In this document: positions 8,712-18,996 of the stretch, piece after piece | Position numbering within the stretch: position 1 is the stretch's first letter | Layout of the letters: each line of letters begins with the position of its first letter | Origin: Prochlorococcus sp. AG-347-M23 | Lineage (GTDB): Bacteria; Cyanobacteriota; Cyanobacteriia; PCC-6307; Cyanobiaceae | Direction: 5' to 3' | Length of the DNA stretch: 64,000 nucleotides | NCBI GenBank assembly: GCA_003278855.1 | Contig: QCCU01000008.1 | Location: forward strand, 1-64,000 | Notes under the pieces: generated by a model | The model's database searches: none | Seen by the model: only the letters and a program-made list of their open reading frames with translations | Told to the model about the DNA's origin: nothing | Program-made: the position numbers and the translations under genes

Positions 8712-11620
8712 TAAGCACATTTTTTTTCTTCGAAAGTCTCGCCTTGATTTACATTGCAAGAACAAATTAAATTGCGATCGCCATATGCATTATTGATCCT
8801 AGAAACTGAAGACCAAAACTTAATAGAAGTTGGAGTTTTATAAGGAAAAGAAGCTTTTTCTTTTGAATAAGGATATTGCCAATTATCAGCAATTAACTCT
8901 TTCAGCGTATGGGGAGCGTTACTTATTACATTATTATTCTTTAATGCAACATTTTTTTCTATTTCGCTGATTTCTTCTCCAATCAATAGCATAGCCTCGC
9001 AAAATCTATCCAATTCAACCAAACTTTCACTTTCAGTAGGCTCTATCATTATCGTCTCTGGAACAGGCCAACTTATAGTTGGGGCATGAAAACTATAATC
9101 TATTAATCGTTTAGCTAAATCATTTACACTCAAACCAGTTTTGGATTTTAAATCCCTAAAATCTAAAATACATTCATGTGCGACAAAATTATTTTTTCCT
9201 TTATAAAGAATCTTGAATTTATGCTTTAAAGAATGCGCAATATAATTTGCAGATAAAATTGCATGTGCAGTTGCTTTTCTTAAACCAGTAAGACCAGCCA
9301 TTTTTATGTACATCCAACTTATTGGAAGAATACTTGCACTCCCATGCTTGGCAGAAGATACGTAATTTGAACTAATAGATAAATTATTATCCATTAAAGA
9401 ATGAGTAGGAAGAAATGGGCTTAAAGTTTCTGATGCGGCAACTGGACCTACTCCTGGACCACCACCTCCATGTGGAATGCAGAATGTTTTATGTAAATTC
9501 AAATGACAAACATCAACACCATAATTTCCCGGTTTACATAGTCCAACCTGAGCGTTCAAATTTGCTCCATCTAAATAGACAAATCCTCCCACAGAGTGAA
9601 CTAAATCACATATCTTTCTGATTTGTAATTCAAAAACTCCATGAGTAGAGGGATAAGTCAACATAAGAGCCCCTATTTGTTTATCAAATTTCTTGACCTT
9701 GATTGACAAATCTTGAAAATCAATATTTCCTTCGTCATCACATTCAACAGTTAACACGTCAAAACCTGCCATAACTGCACTAGCAGGATTTGTTCCATGA
9801 GCACTTTTTGGAATTAAACATTTTTTTCTTAACAGTTCACCTTTTGATTCAAAATAAGAATTTATTGCCAATAAACCTGCAAACTCTCCTTGAGAACCTG
9901 CATTTGGTTGAAAAGAAACTGATTTTAAACCAACAATCTCACTTATCCATTTTTCTAGGTCAGATATAATTTTTGAATAGCCTTTAGTTTGATCTGGTGG
10001 GGAAAAAGGATGAATGGAAGATAAATTAGCCCAAGAGACTGGATTTAACTCTGCTGCAGAATTTAACTTCATGGTACAGCTTCCTAATGGCATCATCCCA
10101 TCTACCAAAGAAAAATCTTTTTCTGCAAGTCGGAATATATATCTCATTAATTCAGTTTCACTTTGGTAATTTGTGAATATATCTTGCTGCATCCATGAAC
10201 TGGATCTCAAAGCTAAACTTTCAAGATGAAATTCTTTATCAAATTTTATATGCTCTAAATCTTCTTCTTTTTCTATAAGGTTTGCTATGAAATCCAAAAT
10301 ATCTTTTATTTCTTTTTCATTACTAAGCTCATCTAAAGAGATCCCAAAGCCAGTTGAATTTTCAATAGTTGATCCCAACGGCAAAATTCTGAAGTTATAG
10401 CCATTTTTTAAAGCTTCATTATGGATCCTCTGGGAGTACTCAGAATAAACATCAACACTATCAAATCTAATCCCATCAGGAATATCAAAACCTAAAGCAG
10501 CTAAACTTGATTCTAAATTTATTCTCAACTCAACTAATCTCTTAGCAATTTGCGTTAATCCAGAGGGTCCATGATAAATAGCATAAAAAGAAGAAATTAT
10601 GGCTAACAAAGATTGAGCAGTACAAATATTACTAGTGGCCTTTTCCCTTCTGATATGTTGCTCTCTAGTTTGCAATGCTAGTCTTAGTGACTTTTCTCCA
10701 TTTTTAGATAGAGTTTGCCCAACTATTCTTCCAGGTATGAGCCTTTTATATTTTTCGCTACAAGCAAAATATGCTGCATGTGGACCGCCAAAACCCATTG
10801 GAACACCAAATCTTTGCATACTCCCCACTGCTACATCAACACCAAATTCAGAAATTGGTTTAATCAAAACTTGTGCTAGTGGATCAATACATGCCGTAAC
10901 AATAATTTCTGATCTATGTGCTTGGGATATTAAGAATGTAGGATCATATAATTGTCCATTTTTACCAGGTAATTGCAACAACATTCCAAAAACATCATCA
11001 CGATTAGGAAGGTTGCTTTGAGTAAAGCGTTTTAAGGATATTCCCAAAGGTTTTGCTCTGGTTTGTAGAACATTAAAAGTATGATCAAAAACATTTGACT
11101 CCACTAAGTACACTTTTGAAGATTTATTTTTTCTTGAGGAAAAACTCATAGCCATGGCTTCTGCTGCAGCAGTACCCTCATCCAACAAAGATGCGTTAGC
11201 GACAGGGAATCCTGTTAGTTCACAAACAATAGTCTGAAAATTAAATAGAGCTTCTAATCTTCCTTGTGCAATTTCTGCTTGATATGGAGTATAAGACGTG
11301 TACCACCTTGGATTTTCGAGAACATGTCTTTGGATTACTTTAGGCATATGATTGTCATAATAACCAAGGCCTATTAGTGATCTCATTTTAATATTTTTAT
11401 TCGCAATCTCTTCTAATTCGTTTAAAGCCTCAATTTCTGAACAACCTTGGGGCAATATTTCTGAAGATTTATCTTTATGCTGAATATCTTCAGGAATAAC
11501 TTGATTTATAAATTGATCAATATTAATAAAACCAAGCTTGTTCAGCATAATTCTTTCATCATTATCTCCTAACCCAAGATGCCTATCTATAAACAAATCA
11601 GACCCAAATTTGGATGTCAT
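8711..11620 (-). CDS. gcvP: Glycine dehydrogenase (decarboxylating), P protein of the glycine cleavage system
   Basis: This complete 969-residue PLP enzyme decarboxylates glycine and passes the aminomethyl group to lipoylated GcvH. The N-terminus FIDRHLGLGDNDERIMLNKL is typical. The PLP lysine lies in HLNLHKTFCIPHGGGGPG in the C-terminal half, and MMPLGSCTMKLN is conserved. The length fits the single-chain P protein. It follows gcvH by 45 bases on the same strand. gcvT is encoded separately at 29.5 kb. In phototrophs the system handles photorespiratory glycine and supplies one-carbon units. Confidence 0.97.
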   Translation of the reverse strand: MTSKFGSDLFIDRHLGLGDNDERIMLNKLGFINIDQFINQVIPEDIQHKDKSSEILPQGCSEIEALNELEEIANKNIKMRSLIGLGYYDNHMPKVIQRHVLENPRWYTSYTPYQAEIAQGRLEALFNFQTIVCELTGFPVANASLLDEGTAAAEAMAMSFSSRKNKSSKVYLVESNVFDHTFNVLQTRAKPLGISLKRFTQSNLPNRDDVFGMLLQLPGKNGQLYDPTFLISQAHRSEIIVTACIDPLAQVLIKPISEFGVDVAVGSMQRFGVPMGFGGPHAAYFACSEKYKRLIPGRIVGQTLSKNGEKSLRLALQTREQHIRREKATSNICTAQSLLAIISSFYAIYHGPSGLTQIAKRLVELRINLESSLAALGFDIPDGIRFDSVDVYSEYSQRIHNEALKNGYNFRILPLGSTIENSTGFGISLDELSNEKEIKDILDFIANLIEKEEDLEHIKFDKEFHLESLALRSSSWMQQDIFTNYQSETELMRYIFRLAEKDFSLVDGMMPLGSCTMKLNSAAELNPVSWANLSSIHPFSPPDQTKGYSKIISDLEKWISEIVGLKSVSFQPNAGSQGEFAGLLAINSYFESKGELLRKKCLIPKSAHGTNPASAVMAGFDVLTVECDDEGNIDFQDLSIKVKKFDKQIGALMLTYPSTHGVFELQIRKICDLVHSVGGFVYLDGANLNAQVGLCKPGNYGVDVCHLNLHKTFCIPHGGGGPGVGPVAASETLSPFLPTHSLMDNNLSISSNYVSSAKHGSASILPISWMYIKMAGLTGLRKATAHAILSANYIAHSLKHKFKILYKGKNNFVAHECILDFRDLKSKTGLSVNDLAKRLIDYSFHAPTISWPVPETIMIEPTESESLVELDRFCEAMLLIGEEISEIEKNVALKNNNVISNAPHTLKELIADNWQYPYSKEKASFPYKTPTSIKFWSSVSRINNAYGDRNLICSCNVNQGETFEEKKCA

Positions 11621-11665
11621 ATTAAAATATTTTTCTTTAAAATAGCTCTTTTTAAAAAGTTTGCC

Positions 11666-12055
11666 TTATTTTGGTACAACCTTTGATTGATATTCCTCAG
11701 AAGTCATTAAATCAGCAATTGATGCTTTTGATTCTGGCTTCAAAATAACTAACCAACCGTCTCCAATAGGATCATTCTGTAAAAGTTCTGGGTTCTCAAT
11801 AACACTTTCATTTACAGATACTATTTCCCCTGAAAAAGGCAGATAGACTTCCTCTACGGCCTTAACTGATTCTATTGTTCCAAAAGTCTCCCCTTTCTCT
11901 AAAGTAGCACCTTCATCAGCTAATTCAACAAAAACAATATCTCCTAATTGATCTATTGCGAATTCACTAACTCCAATTTTTAATAATCCATTTTCTTCCA
12001 AGACATATTCATGAGTATCAGCATAGTTGAGGTTGTCTGGAAACTTGTAAGACAT
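11666..12055 (-). CDS. gcvH: Glycine cleavage system H protein
   Basis: This 129-residue carrier protein is lipoylated on the lysine in GTIESVKAVEEVYLP (about residue 64) and shuttles the aminomethyl group between GcvP, GcvT and the L protein. The full lipoyl-domain fold and normal length are present, including GDIVFVELADEGATLEKGE. It sits between the PLP-dependent lyase gene (2 bases upstream) and gcvP (45 bases downstream), so the three look like one transcript. Confidence 0.96.
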   Translation of the reverse strand: MSYKFPDNLNYADTHEYVLEENGLLKIGVSEFAIDQLGDIVFVELADEGATLEKGETFGTIESVKAVEEVYLPFSGEIVSVNESVIENPELLQNDPIGDGWLVILKPESKASIADLMTSEEYQSKVVPK

Positions 12056-12057
12056 GA

Positions 12058-13350
12058 TTAAATAGATAAAGGAAGTAGAGAATCCTTTGAAATTAATTTT
12101 TCCTCTAATAGTTCAGATAATAATCGAATTAATGCAATTTTGATGTGAGCTATGTGAGAACCACCTTGAACAAAAATATTGTAGGGATCTCTTAGAGGGG
12201 CATCAGCAGAAAATTCACTTGTACTACCTTCAATAAAGGTACCTCCTGCCATTAATAATTTTGAATCATATCCATCCATTGATGATGGAACAACATTCAG
12301 AAAAGAATCTACTGGTGAAGAATTCTGAAAAGATTGACAAACTTTTTGTACCAAATCAGGATTATTCAATCTTACTGACTGAATAAGATCAGATCTATAA
12401 GTTGTTGGCTCTGGTAAAACCTTAAATCCCAAATTTTTAAAGACTGCTGCCACCATATCAGCACCTTTTAGTGATTCGTGAACAATTTGTGGTGCTAAAA
12501 ACAAACCCTGCAAAATTAATCTTCCTAGTCCAAAATTTATTCCTGCAGATGAACCAATGCCTGGTGAGGTTAATCTAGAACATGCCATCTCAACTAACTC
12601 TGCATCTCCTGCAACGTACCCACCAGTAGGAACGATTGTTCCTCCCAAATTTTTAATCAATGATCCAGCTATTATATTTGCCCCTTTAGAAATTGGTTCA
12701 CTATCTTCAACAAGCTCCCCATAACAGTTATCAACAAAACATATACAATTTGGATCAAGGGAATGAATAAGACTACAAATTTTCTCTATCTGATGATTCG
12801 TAAGAGATTTTCTCCAACTATATCCACAACTTTTTTGTATAAATACTAATTTGCATGAATTTTCTTCAAAAGCATGAACAATTTTTTCTTCAAAAAAATC
12901 AAAATTCTCGCAGATATTTATTTGCTTATATTCAATGTCAAAATCTTTAAGTGAGCCTTTTCCTCCTCCCCTTATTCCTATGACTTCTTCTAACGTGTCA
13001 TATGGTTGCCCTGTAAGAGATAACATTACATCTCCAGGTCGAAGAATTCCAAATAAGACAGAACTTATTGCATGCGTACCACTTACAAATTGCATCCTCA
13101 CAGCAGCCTTTTCAGCAAGAAATAATCTTGCAAAAACCGCATCAATTTTTTCTCTAGATATATCATCATGACCACTACCAGAAGATTGGTTGAAATGACT
13201 AGTAGAAACTTTTTCTTCCTTAAAAATTGTCAAAATATTTTCTAATTTCTGGAAAACTTGATGGGACCTTTCTTGGAAAACTTTACTTAAACTCTCTTCT
13301 ACAGAAAGAACAGCGTTTTCAGCCAGTTTTAAGTTATTGTCAAGAGTCAT
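12058..13350 (-). CDS. PLP-dependent methionine gamma-lyase-like (aluminium-resistance family) protein
   Basis: This 430-residue protein belongs to the fold-type I PLP family often labelled aluminium resistance protein or Met_gamma_lyase. It has SSGSGHDDISREKIDAVFA, the cofactor-binding SGTHAISSVLFG stretch, and a probable Schiff-base lysine in IAGSLIKNLGGTIVPTGG. Related enzymes act on sulfur amino acids, but the substrate of the cyanobacterial branch is not established, to my knowledge. It lies directly upstream of gcvH (2 bases) and downstream of an unknown 232-residue gene (18 bases). A link to glycine, cysteine or one-carbon metabolism is contextual inference only. Confidence 0.75.
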   Translation of the reverse strand: MTLDNNLKLAENAVLSVEESLSKVFQERSHQVFQKLENILTIFKEEKVSTSHFNQSSGSGHDDISREKIDAVFARLFLAEKAAVRMQFVSGTHAISSVLFGILRPGDVMLSLTGQPYDTLEEVIGIRGGGKGSLKDFDIEYKQINICENFDFFEEKIVHAFEENSCKLVFIQKSCGYSWRKSLTNHQIEKICSLIHSLDPNCICFVDNCYGELVEDSEPISKGANIIAGSLIKNLGGTIVPTGGYVAGDAELVEMACSRLTSPGIGSSAGINFGLGRLILQGLFLAPQIVHESLKGADMVAAVFKNLGFKVLPEPTTYRSDLIQSVRLNNPDLVQKVCQSFQNSSPVDSFLNVVPSSMDGYDSKLLMAGGTFIEGSTSEFSADAPLRDPYNIFVQGGSHIAHIKIALIRLLSELLEEKLISKDSLLPLSI

Positions 13351-13368
13351 TTATTATGTAAATTCATG

Positions 13369-14067
13369 TTATTTTTTAGAAGTTAAATTTCTTAATTCTG
13401 CGAGGAAAGCATTAGGTCCCCTACCCTGAAAGTAAGAAAGTTTTTTTGAAGCCTCATATAAATCAAGAAGTTCCCCATCTAATTCTTCTGCCGTATAATC
13501 TCTAATTCCTGCAATTACCTCAGCAAAACGTTCTCTACGAGCAGATTTATTGACAGCATAGGCTTCCATTACCTGCATTTTACATGATCTCCAAGCCTTA
13601 TTCTGACAAAAATGCACTGAAAGAGCATCACTTAAAGCAGAAGCTTCTTCATCTTCTATGTACCAATCAAAAGATGAAGGTAGAGGTTTTAATCCTGAAA
13701 ATATCTCGAATAACTCCCCGGCTGACAATGGATTACCAGAATCATTTTTTAGGGGTAATGCAGACTCTTCCAAAGATTTCCATAACTCTGGGTAATCACT
13801 TTCAAAACGATCCCTGATTTTTTCAATACCTTGATCAAGAATCATATTAACTTGAGCTAAAGCCAGAAAAACTTCAGGACCTGGTGAAGATAACTTCCCA
13901 TTTCTAAGATTAGAAATTTGCGAATTATGAACTTTACCTAAATCAAGAACTTCCGAAAGTAATGGCAATACTCTGTGAGACCAACCATTTCTTTCATGCC
14001 AGAGGTGTATCAAATGAGCCATAGCCCTTCGACCTCTAGATAATTTATCGCGATATCCGAGACTCAC
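13369..14067 (-). CDS. Conserved hypothetical protein with a possible helix-turn-helix segment
   Basis: I cannot assign a function to this 232-residue protein. The stretch KVHNSQISNLRNGKLSSPGP near residues 50-70 looks like the recognition part of a helix-turn-helix, and the basic N-terminus would suit nucleic-acid binding. The rest is helical with many Glu and Leu residues and no membrane segments. The start is GTG at 14067; an internal ATG (MAHLIHLW) lies 15 codons in. It is the first gene of the minus-strand run leading to gcvP and diverges from the desaturase gene. Control of the gcvPH transcript is an untested idea. Confidence 0.65.
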   Translation of the reverse strand: MSLGYRDKLSRGRRAMAHLIHLWHERNGWSHRVLPLLSEVLDLGKVHNSQISNLRNGKLSSPGPEVFLALAQVNMILDQGIEKIRDRFESDYPELWKSLEESALPLKNDSGNPLSAGELFEIFSGLKPLPSSFDWYIEDEEASALSDALSVHFCQNKAWRSCKMQVMEAYAVNKSARRERFAEVIAGIRDYTAEELDGELLDLYEASKKLSYFQGRGPNAFLAELRNLTSKK

Positions 14068-14142
14068 AGATAATTAAACTTATCAATAGTATAGTATGAT
14101 AATATTACATATCGGTAATTTTGAAAATAGTATTTCAATATC

Positions 14143-15081
14143 ATGAATTCAGTAATTTTCCAAGAAACAGCAAAATTAAAAAAACCTGTTCCAGCTGAAA
14201 AAGTTATAGAACTCTCAGAAAAATTACTGGAACCTTCCAGTCATTCAAAAAGATATCCTCCAAGACTACATAAAACGTGGGGAACAATAGTTTTTATGGT
14301 TGCAATTCATATTCTTTCTCTTGTAGCTATACAACCAAAATTTTGGAGTCTCCCTGCAGTCACTTCATTATTATTTTTTTACTGGGTCACTGCTTGTTTA
14401 GGTGTCACCCTTGGTTATCACAGATTGTTATCACACAGATCGTTCATTGTACCAAGATGGTTAGAAAGATTTTTTGCTACCTGTGGAGCCATAAGTTGCC
14501 AGCATGGACCGATAGATTGGGTAGGTTTACATAGGCATCACCACTCTTTTTCAGATACTGAAGTAGATCATCACAATAGTAAAAAGGGGTTTTGGTGGAG
14601 TCATATGGGTTGGATGTTTAAAGACGTTGAAGCATTAAAAGCTGTTCCAAAACTAAGTGCAGATTTAATCAAGGATCCATACTATAGATTTTTAAATAAA
14701 TATTTTTTATTCTTACAAATTCCTATTGGACTTTCATTGTACGCAATAGGTCAAAAATTAGGTGTAGGAGGATGGGCTTTAGTCCTTTGGGGAATTCCAT
14801 TGAGGCTTGTGGTTGTTTATCATGTAACTTGGCTCGTCAACTCCGCGACGCATTGTTGGGGTAAAGCACCATTTGAAAGTGGTGATTCATCTAAAAACAA
14901 TGCATGGGTTGCTGCTTTAACATTTGGAGAAGGTTGGCATAATAACCATCATGCATTTCCCAATTCGGCAAAACAAGGATTATTTAAAGGTCAGATAGAC
15001 ATAACCTGGGAACATATTAAGATTCTTGCGAAATTTGGTTTTGCAAAAAAAGTAAAGTTACCCTCTAGGTCTTATTATTAA
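14143..15081 (+). CDS. desC: Acyl-lipid fatty acid desaturase (delta-9 type)
   Basis: This 312-residue membrane di-iron desaturase has all three histidine boxes: HRLLSHRSF (about residue 107), HRHHHSF (about 142) and HNNHHAFPN (about 275). Hydrophobic segments flank them. The pattern fits cyanobacterial delta-9 acyl-lipid desaturases, which add the first double bond to membrane-lipid acyl chains using ferredoxin. It is transcribed divergently from the 232-residue gene across a 75-base AT-rich gap containing TATGATAAT-like sequence. The regiospecificity is inferred from family resemblance. rplI follows 20 bases later. Confidence 0.85.
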   Translation: MNSVIFQETAKLKKPVPAEKVIELSEKLLEPSSHSKRYPPRLHKTWGTIVFMVAIHILSLVAIQPKFWSLPAVTSLLFFYWVTACLGVTLGYHRLLSHRSFIVPRWLERFFATCGAISCQHGPIDWVGLHRHHHSFSDTEVDHHNSKKGFWWSHMGWMFKDVEALKAVPKLSADLIKDPYYRFLNKYFLFLQIPIGLSLYAIGQKLGVGGWALVLWGIPLRLVVVYHVTWLVNSATHCWGKAPFESGDSSKNNAWVAALTFGEGWHNNHHAFPNSAKQGLFKGQIDITWEHIKILAKFGFAKKVKLPSRSYY

Positions 15082-15101
15082 CTATATTGTTCAATATTTT
15101 C

Positions 15102-15557
15102 ATGGCAAAAAGAGTACAAGTCGCATTAACTGAATCAATCGCATCACTAGGTAAAGAAGGAGATCTAGTTGATGTAGCACCAGGATATGCAAGAAATTTT
15201 CTTTTACCTTATGGCAAGGCAATGAATGTAACACCAGCAGTCCTTAAACAAATTCAGAGGAAAAAAGAAAAAGAAAAAATTGCTGCTGATAAATTAAAGC
15301 AAGAAGCTTTAGATTTCCAAACTGCATTATCCACAATAGGTAGGTTCACTATCAAAAAACAGGTCGGAGAAGATGGAGTCCTTTTTGGAACTGTTACCAA
15401 TGGTGATGTTGCCGAAGCGATAGAAGCGGCAACTAAAAAAGAAATTGATAGAAGAAACATTACTGTTCCTGATATTCATAATTTAGGTTCCTTTACTGCA
15501 AAAATAAAATTACATCCAGAAGTAAATGCAGAAGTAAATATTGAAGTAACAAGTTAA
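15102..15557 (+). CDS. rplI: 50S ribosomal protein L9
   Basis: This is a complete L9 with the canonical N-terminus [20 protein letters not shown] and the rRNA-binding [13 protein letters not shown] loop. A Lys/Glu-rich connecting helix and a C-terminal domain follow. The ATG at 15102 is chosen because the MAKRVQV start is universal; the frame stays open to a TTG at 15087 but those residues are not L9. dnaB follows 58 bases downstream, the common rplI-dnaB arrangement. Confidence 0.96.
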   Translation: MAKRVQVALTESIASLGKEGDLVDVAPGYARNFLLPYGKAMNVTPAVLKQIQRKKEKEKIAADKLKQEALDFQTALSTIGRFTIKKQVGEDGVLFGTVTNGDVAEAIEAATKKEIDRRNITVPDIHNLGSFTAKIKLHPEVNAEVNIEVTS

Positions 15558-15615
15558 TCAATTTGTTGCATTATTTTGAAAAGTAGCCAGAGTATATATC
15601 TAAGCAATTAAAGAT

Positions 15616-16998
15616 ATGGTTTCCGTACCTTTTCCAAATAATGGGCAAAATAAAAACTTTAAAAAAGATTTTAATAATGAAAACTCTGGATTAGTACCTC
15701 CTCAAAACGTTCAAGCAGAGGAAGCTGTTCTTGGGGGCATACTTCTTGATCCAGACGCGATCGGAAGAATTGCAGACTTAATTAAACCTGAAGCTTTTTA
15801 TATAAATGCCCATCAAGAGATTTATAGAACAGCATTAATGTTACATACTCAGGGTAAACCAACTGATTTAACGTCAATGAGTGCTTGGTTAGCAGATAAT
15901 GGATCACTAGAAAAAATTGGAGGAAACAGCAAGCTGGTAGAACTAGTTGAAAATGTTTCCTCTACAGCTTCCATAGAACAAGTTGCGAATTTAATTAACG
16001 ACAAATTCATGAGAAGGCAACTTATCAGATCTGGGAATGAAGTGGTTCAACTAGGTTTTGATCAAACTCAAGATACTAATGAAGTTCTTGATAAAGCAGA
16101 GCAAAAAATATTTGAAATTAGTCAGGAAAAACCTTCAAAAGGTCTGACTCAAGCAGCTGAAATCCTTACAAGTACTTTCAATGAAATAGAGTCAAGGTCA
16201 TTAGGTACTTCAGTAGCTGGAATTCCCGTTAATTTCTACGATCTTGATGCGATGACTCAAGGTTTTCAAAGAAGTGATTTAATCATTGTTGCTGGAAGAC
16301 CTTCAATGGGGAAAACTTCGATAGTTCTTAATCTGGCTAAAAATGTAGCACAATCGCAAGATTTACCTGTATGTGTATTTAGCCTTGAAATGAGTAAAGA
16401 ACAGTTGACATATAGATTACTCTCTATGGAAGTTGGAATCGAGAGTGGCAGGCTAAGAACAGGAAGATTACAGCAAGATGAATGGCCATTACTCGGAGAA
16501 GGTATCAATTCATTAGGTCAATTGCCAATATTTATAGATGATAAGCCTAACTTAAGTGTTTTAGAGATGAGATCTCTGTGCAGAAGATTAATAGCTGAAC
16601 AAAAAAAAGAACTCGGATTAATTGTGATTGATTATCTGCAGTTGATGGAAGGATCAACCCCTGATAATAGAGTGCAAGAACTTTCACGAATAACAAGAGG
16701 TCTTAAAAGCATGGCCAGAGAATTAAAAGTACCAGTAGTAGCTTTATCTCAGCTTAGTAGAGGGGTTGAGTCTAGAACAAATAAAAGACCAATGTTAAGC
16801 GATCTAAGAGAGTCAGGATCTATTGAACAAGACGCAGATTTAGTATTAATGATTTATAGAGATGAATACTATAATCCAGAGACTGAAGATAGAGGAATTA
16901 CAGAAATTATTGTCACTAAACATAGAAATGGACCCGTAGGAACTGTTAAATTATTATTTGAACCTCAATTTACAAGATTTAGGAATTTAGCTAATTAA
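15616..16998 (+). CDS. dnaB: Replicative DNA helicase DnaB
   Basis: This complete 460-residue hexameric helicase unwinds the chromosome at the replication fork. It has the N-terminal primase-interacting domain (VPPQNVQAEEAVLGGILLDP) and a RecA-like domain with Walker A GRPSMGKTS (about residue 227). The DnaB motifs IVIDYLQLM and SDLRESGSIEQDADLVLMIY follow. No intein interrupts it, unlike some cyanobacterial dnaB genes. It lies between rplI and mnmG (12 bases downstream), probably in one transcript. Confidence 0.97.
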   Translation: MVSVPFPNNGQNKNFKKDFNNENSGLVPPQNVQAEEAVLGGILLDPDAIGRIADLIKPEAFYINAHQEIYRTALMLHTQGKPTDLTSMSAWLADNGSLEKIGGNSKLVELVENVSSTASIEQVANLINDKFMRRQLIRSGNEVVQLGFDQTQDTNEVLDKAEQKIFEISQEKPSKGLTQAAEILTSTFNEIESRSLGTSVAGIPVNFYDLDAMTQGFQRSDLIIVAGRPSMGKTSIVLNLAKNVAQSQDLPVCVFSLEMSKEQLTYRLLSMEVGIESGRLRTGRLQQDEWPLLGEGINSLGQLPIFIDDKPNLSVLEMRSLCRRLIAEQKKELGLIVIDYLQLMEGSTPDNRVQELSRITRGLKSMARELKVPVVALSQLSRGVESRTNKRPMLSDLRESGSIEQDADLVLMIYRDEYYNPETEDRGITEIIVTKHRNGPVGTVKLLFEPQFTRFRNLAN

Positions 16999-17010
16999 AT
17001 CGCTCCTAAA

Positions 17011-18978
17011 ATGCAAGATCATCACTCAACAAATGAATCTTTTGACGTCATCGTTATTGGAGGAGGACATGCAGGATGCGAAGCAGCTATAACAACAGCA
17101 AAATTAGGTTTTTCTACTGCTTTATTTACAATTAATCTAGATAGAATTGCCTGGCAGCCGTGTAACCCTGCAGTTGGGGGACCAGCAAAAAGTCAGTTGG
17201 TTCATGAAGTTGATGCATTAGGTGGAATTATTGGTAAATTAGCCGATGAAACAGCTATTCAAAAAAGAATATTAAATGCAAGTAGAGGCCCAGCTGTATG
17301 GGCGTTAAGAGCTCAGACAGATAAAAGAGAATACTCAAAAAGAATGATCGAAATACTACAAAATACAGATAATTTATCTTTAAAAGAAGCAATGATTACT
17401 GAACTGGATATTGCAAAAACTGAACAAATTGGATTGAACTCAAAAAAAATCTTAAAAAAAAGAATAAAGGGTGTAAAAACATTCTTTGGTAGTTATTATT
17501 CAGCAAGGTCAGTTATCATCACAGCTGGTACGTTCTTAGAAGGAAGAATATGGATAGGAAATAAATCAATGTCAGCTGGTAGATCGGGCGAACAAGCAGC
17601 ACAAGGTCTTACTCAGAATTTGCACGAAATTGGTATAAAAACAGAACGTTTAAAAACAGGAACTCCAGCAAGAGTTGATAAAAGAAGTATCATTTTTGAT
17701 GAATTAGATATTCAACCAAGTACTGCAGCAGATAAATATTTTTCGTTTGACCCAGATATAAAAAATAATATGCCCCAAGTTAGTTGTCACATCACAAGAA
17801 CAACTACCAAAACGCATCAACTAATTAGAGACAATTTACATTTAACTCCCATTTACGGCGGTTTCATTAATAGTAAGGGGCCGAGATATTGTCCATCAAT
17901 TGAAGATAAAATCGTCAAATTTGCTGATAAAGAATCACATCAAATTTTCTTAGAACCAGAAGGAATTAATACCCCTGAAATATATGTACAAGGATTTTCT
18001 ACTGGTTTACCGGAAAATATTCAATTAGAACTTTTAAGGACCTTACCTGGATTAGGTGAATGTAAAATGTTGCGACCAGCATATGCTGTGGAGTATGACT
18101 ACATTCCTGCAACACAGCTCCAAACATCACTCGAAACGAAAGAAATTGAATATTTATTTAGCGCCGGACAAATTAATGGCACTACTGGTTATGAAGAAGC
18201 AGCAGCACAAGGATTAGTCGCAGGAGTCAATGCGACAAGAAAACTAAACAAAAAAGACCCAATAATCTTCACTAGAGAAAGCAGTTATATAGGAACAATG
18301 ATCAATGATTTAATTACAAAAGATCTTAAAGAACCATATAGAGTTCTCACTAGTAGGAGTGAATATAGGTTAACTCTCAGAGGAGATAATGCAGATAGAA
18401 GATTAACACCATTAGGATATCAAATAGGGCTTATTAATGATAAAAGATGGTCGGCCTATCAAGAAAAAATGAACCTCCTCGAAGAAGAGAAATTTAGATT
18501 AAATAACACTCGTTTAAAAAACACGGATGAAATATCAAAAAAAATAGAATTAGAAACGGGATCAAAAATCAAAGGCTCAACAACTTTGAAAGAACTCTTA
18601 AAAAGACCAAACTTTAATTATTCAGATCTTATTAAATATAATTTGAATGAAAGAAATCTAGATTCTTCAATACAAGAAGGTGTTGAAATAGATATTAAAT
18701 ACGAGGGTTACCTTAAAAGACAAAAAAACAACATAGAACAAATAAATCGTCAAAGCTGTAAATCTCTGCCTCAAGAAATAAATTATGAAAAGATAGAGAC
18801 ATTATCTTTAGAAGCTAGAGAAAATTTGAATAAGATAAAGCCAAAAAATTTTGGTGATGCGTCAAAAATTCCCGGTGTAAGCAAAGCTGATTTAACTGCA
18901 TTACTTGTTTGGCTAAAAATAAGAGAAATAAAAAAAGAAAAGGCAAATATTTTTGTCGAAAAAAAGTTATCATCTTAA
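17011..18978 (+). CDS. mnmG: tRNA uridine 5-carboxymethylaminomethyl modification enzyme MnmG (GidA)
   Basis: This 655-residue FAD protein works with MnmE to modify the wobble uridine (U34) of several tRNAs. The N-terminal dinucleotide fold is [16 protein letters not shown]. Family signatures include [36 protein letters not shown] and [20 protein letters not shown]. The usual C-terminal helical domain ends with a Lys-rich tail. The length is slightly above the roughly 630-residue norm. It follows dnaB by 12 bases, and the chorismate lyase frame begins just downstream. Confidence 0.96.
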   Translation: MQDHHSTNESFDVIVIGGGHAGCEAAITTAKLGFSTALFTINLDRIAWQPCNPAVGGPAKSQLVHEVDALGGIIGKLADETAIQKRILNASRGPAVWALRAQTDKREYSKRMIEILQNTDNLSLKEAMITELDIAKTEQIGLNSKKILKKRIKGVKTFFGSYYSARSVIITAGTFLEGRIWIGNKSMSAGRSGEQAAQGLTQNLHEIGIKTERLKTGTPARVDKRSIIFDELDIQPSTAADKYFSFDPDIKNNMPQVSCHITRTTTKTHQLIRDNLHLTPIYGGFINSKGPRYCPSIEDKIVKFADKESHQIFLEPEGINTPEIYVQGFSTGLPENIQLELLRTLPGLGECKMLRPAYAVEYDYIPATQLQTSLETKEIEYLFSAGQINGTTGYEEAAAQGLVAGVNATRKLNKKDPIIFTRESSYIGTMINDLITKDLKEPYRVLTSRSEYRLTLRGDNADRRLTPLGYQIGLINDKRWSAYQEKMNLLEEEKFRLNNTRLKNTDEISKKIELETGSKIKGSTTLKELLKRPNFNYSDLIKYNLNERNLDSSIQEGVEIDIKYEGYLKRQKNNIEQINRQSCKSLPQEINYEKIETLSLEARENLNKIKPKNFGDASKIPGVSKADLTALLVWLKIREIKKEKANIFVEKKLSS

Positions 18979-18996
18979 AAGGATTCCGTCTGAGCA

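Noticed and set aside
8774-8781. GCGATCGC (HIP1 octamer) inside gcvP
   Set aside because: It is the only copy I noticed; HIP1 is abundant in many cyanobacteria but a lone copy in a coding region carries no signal.
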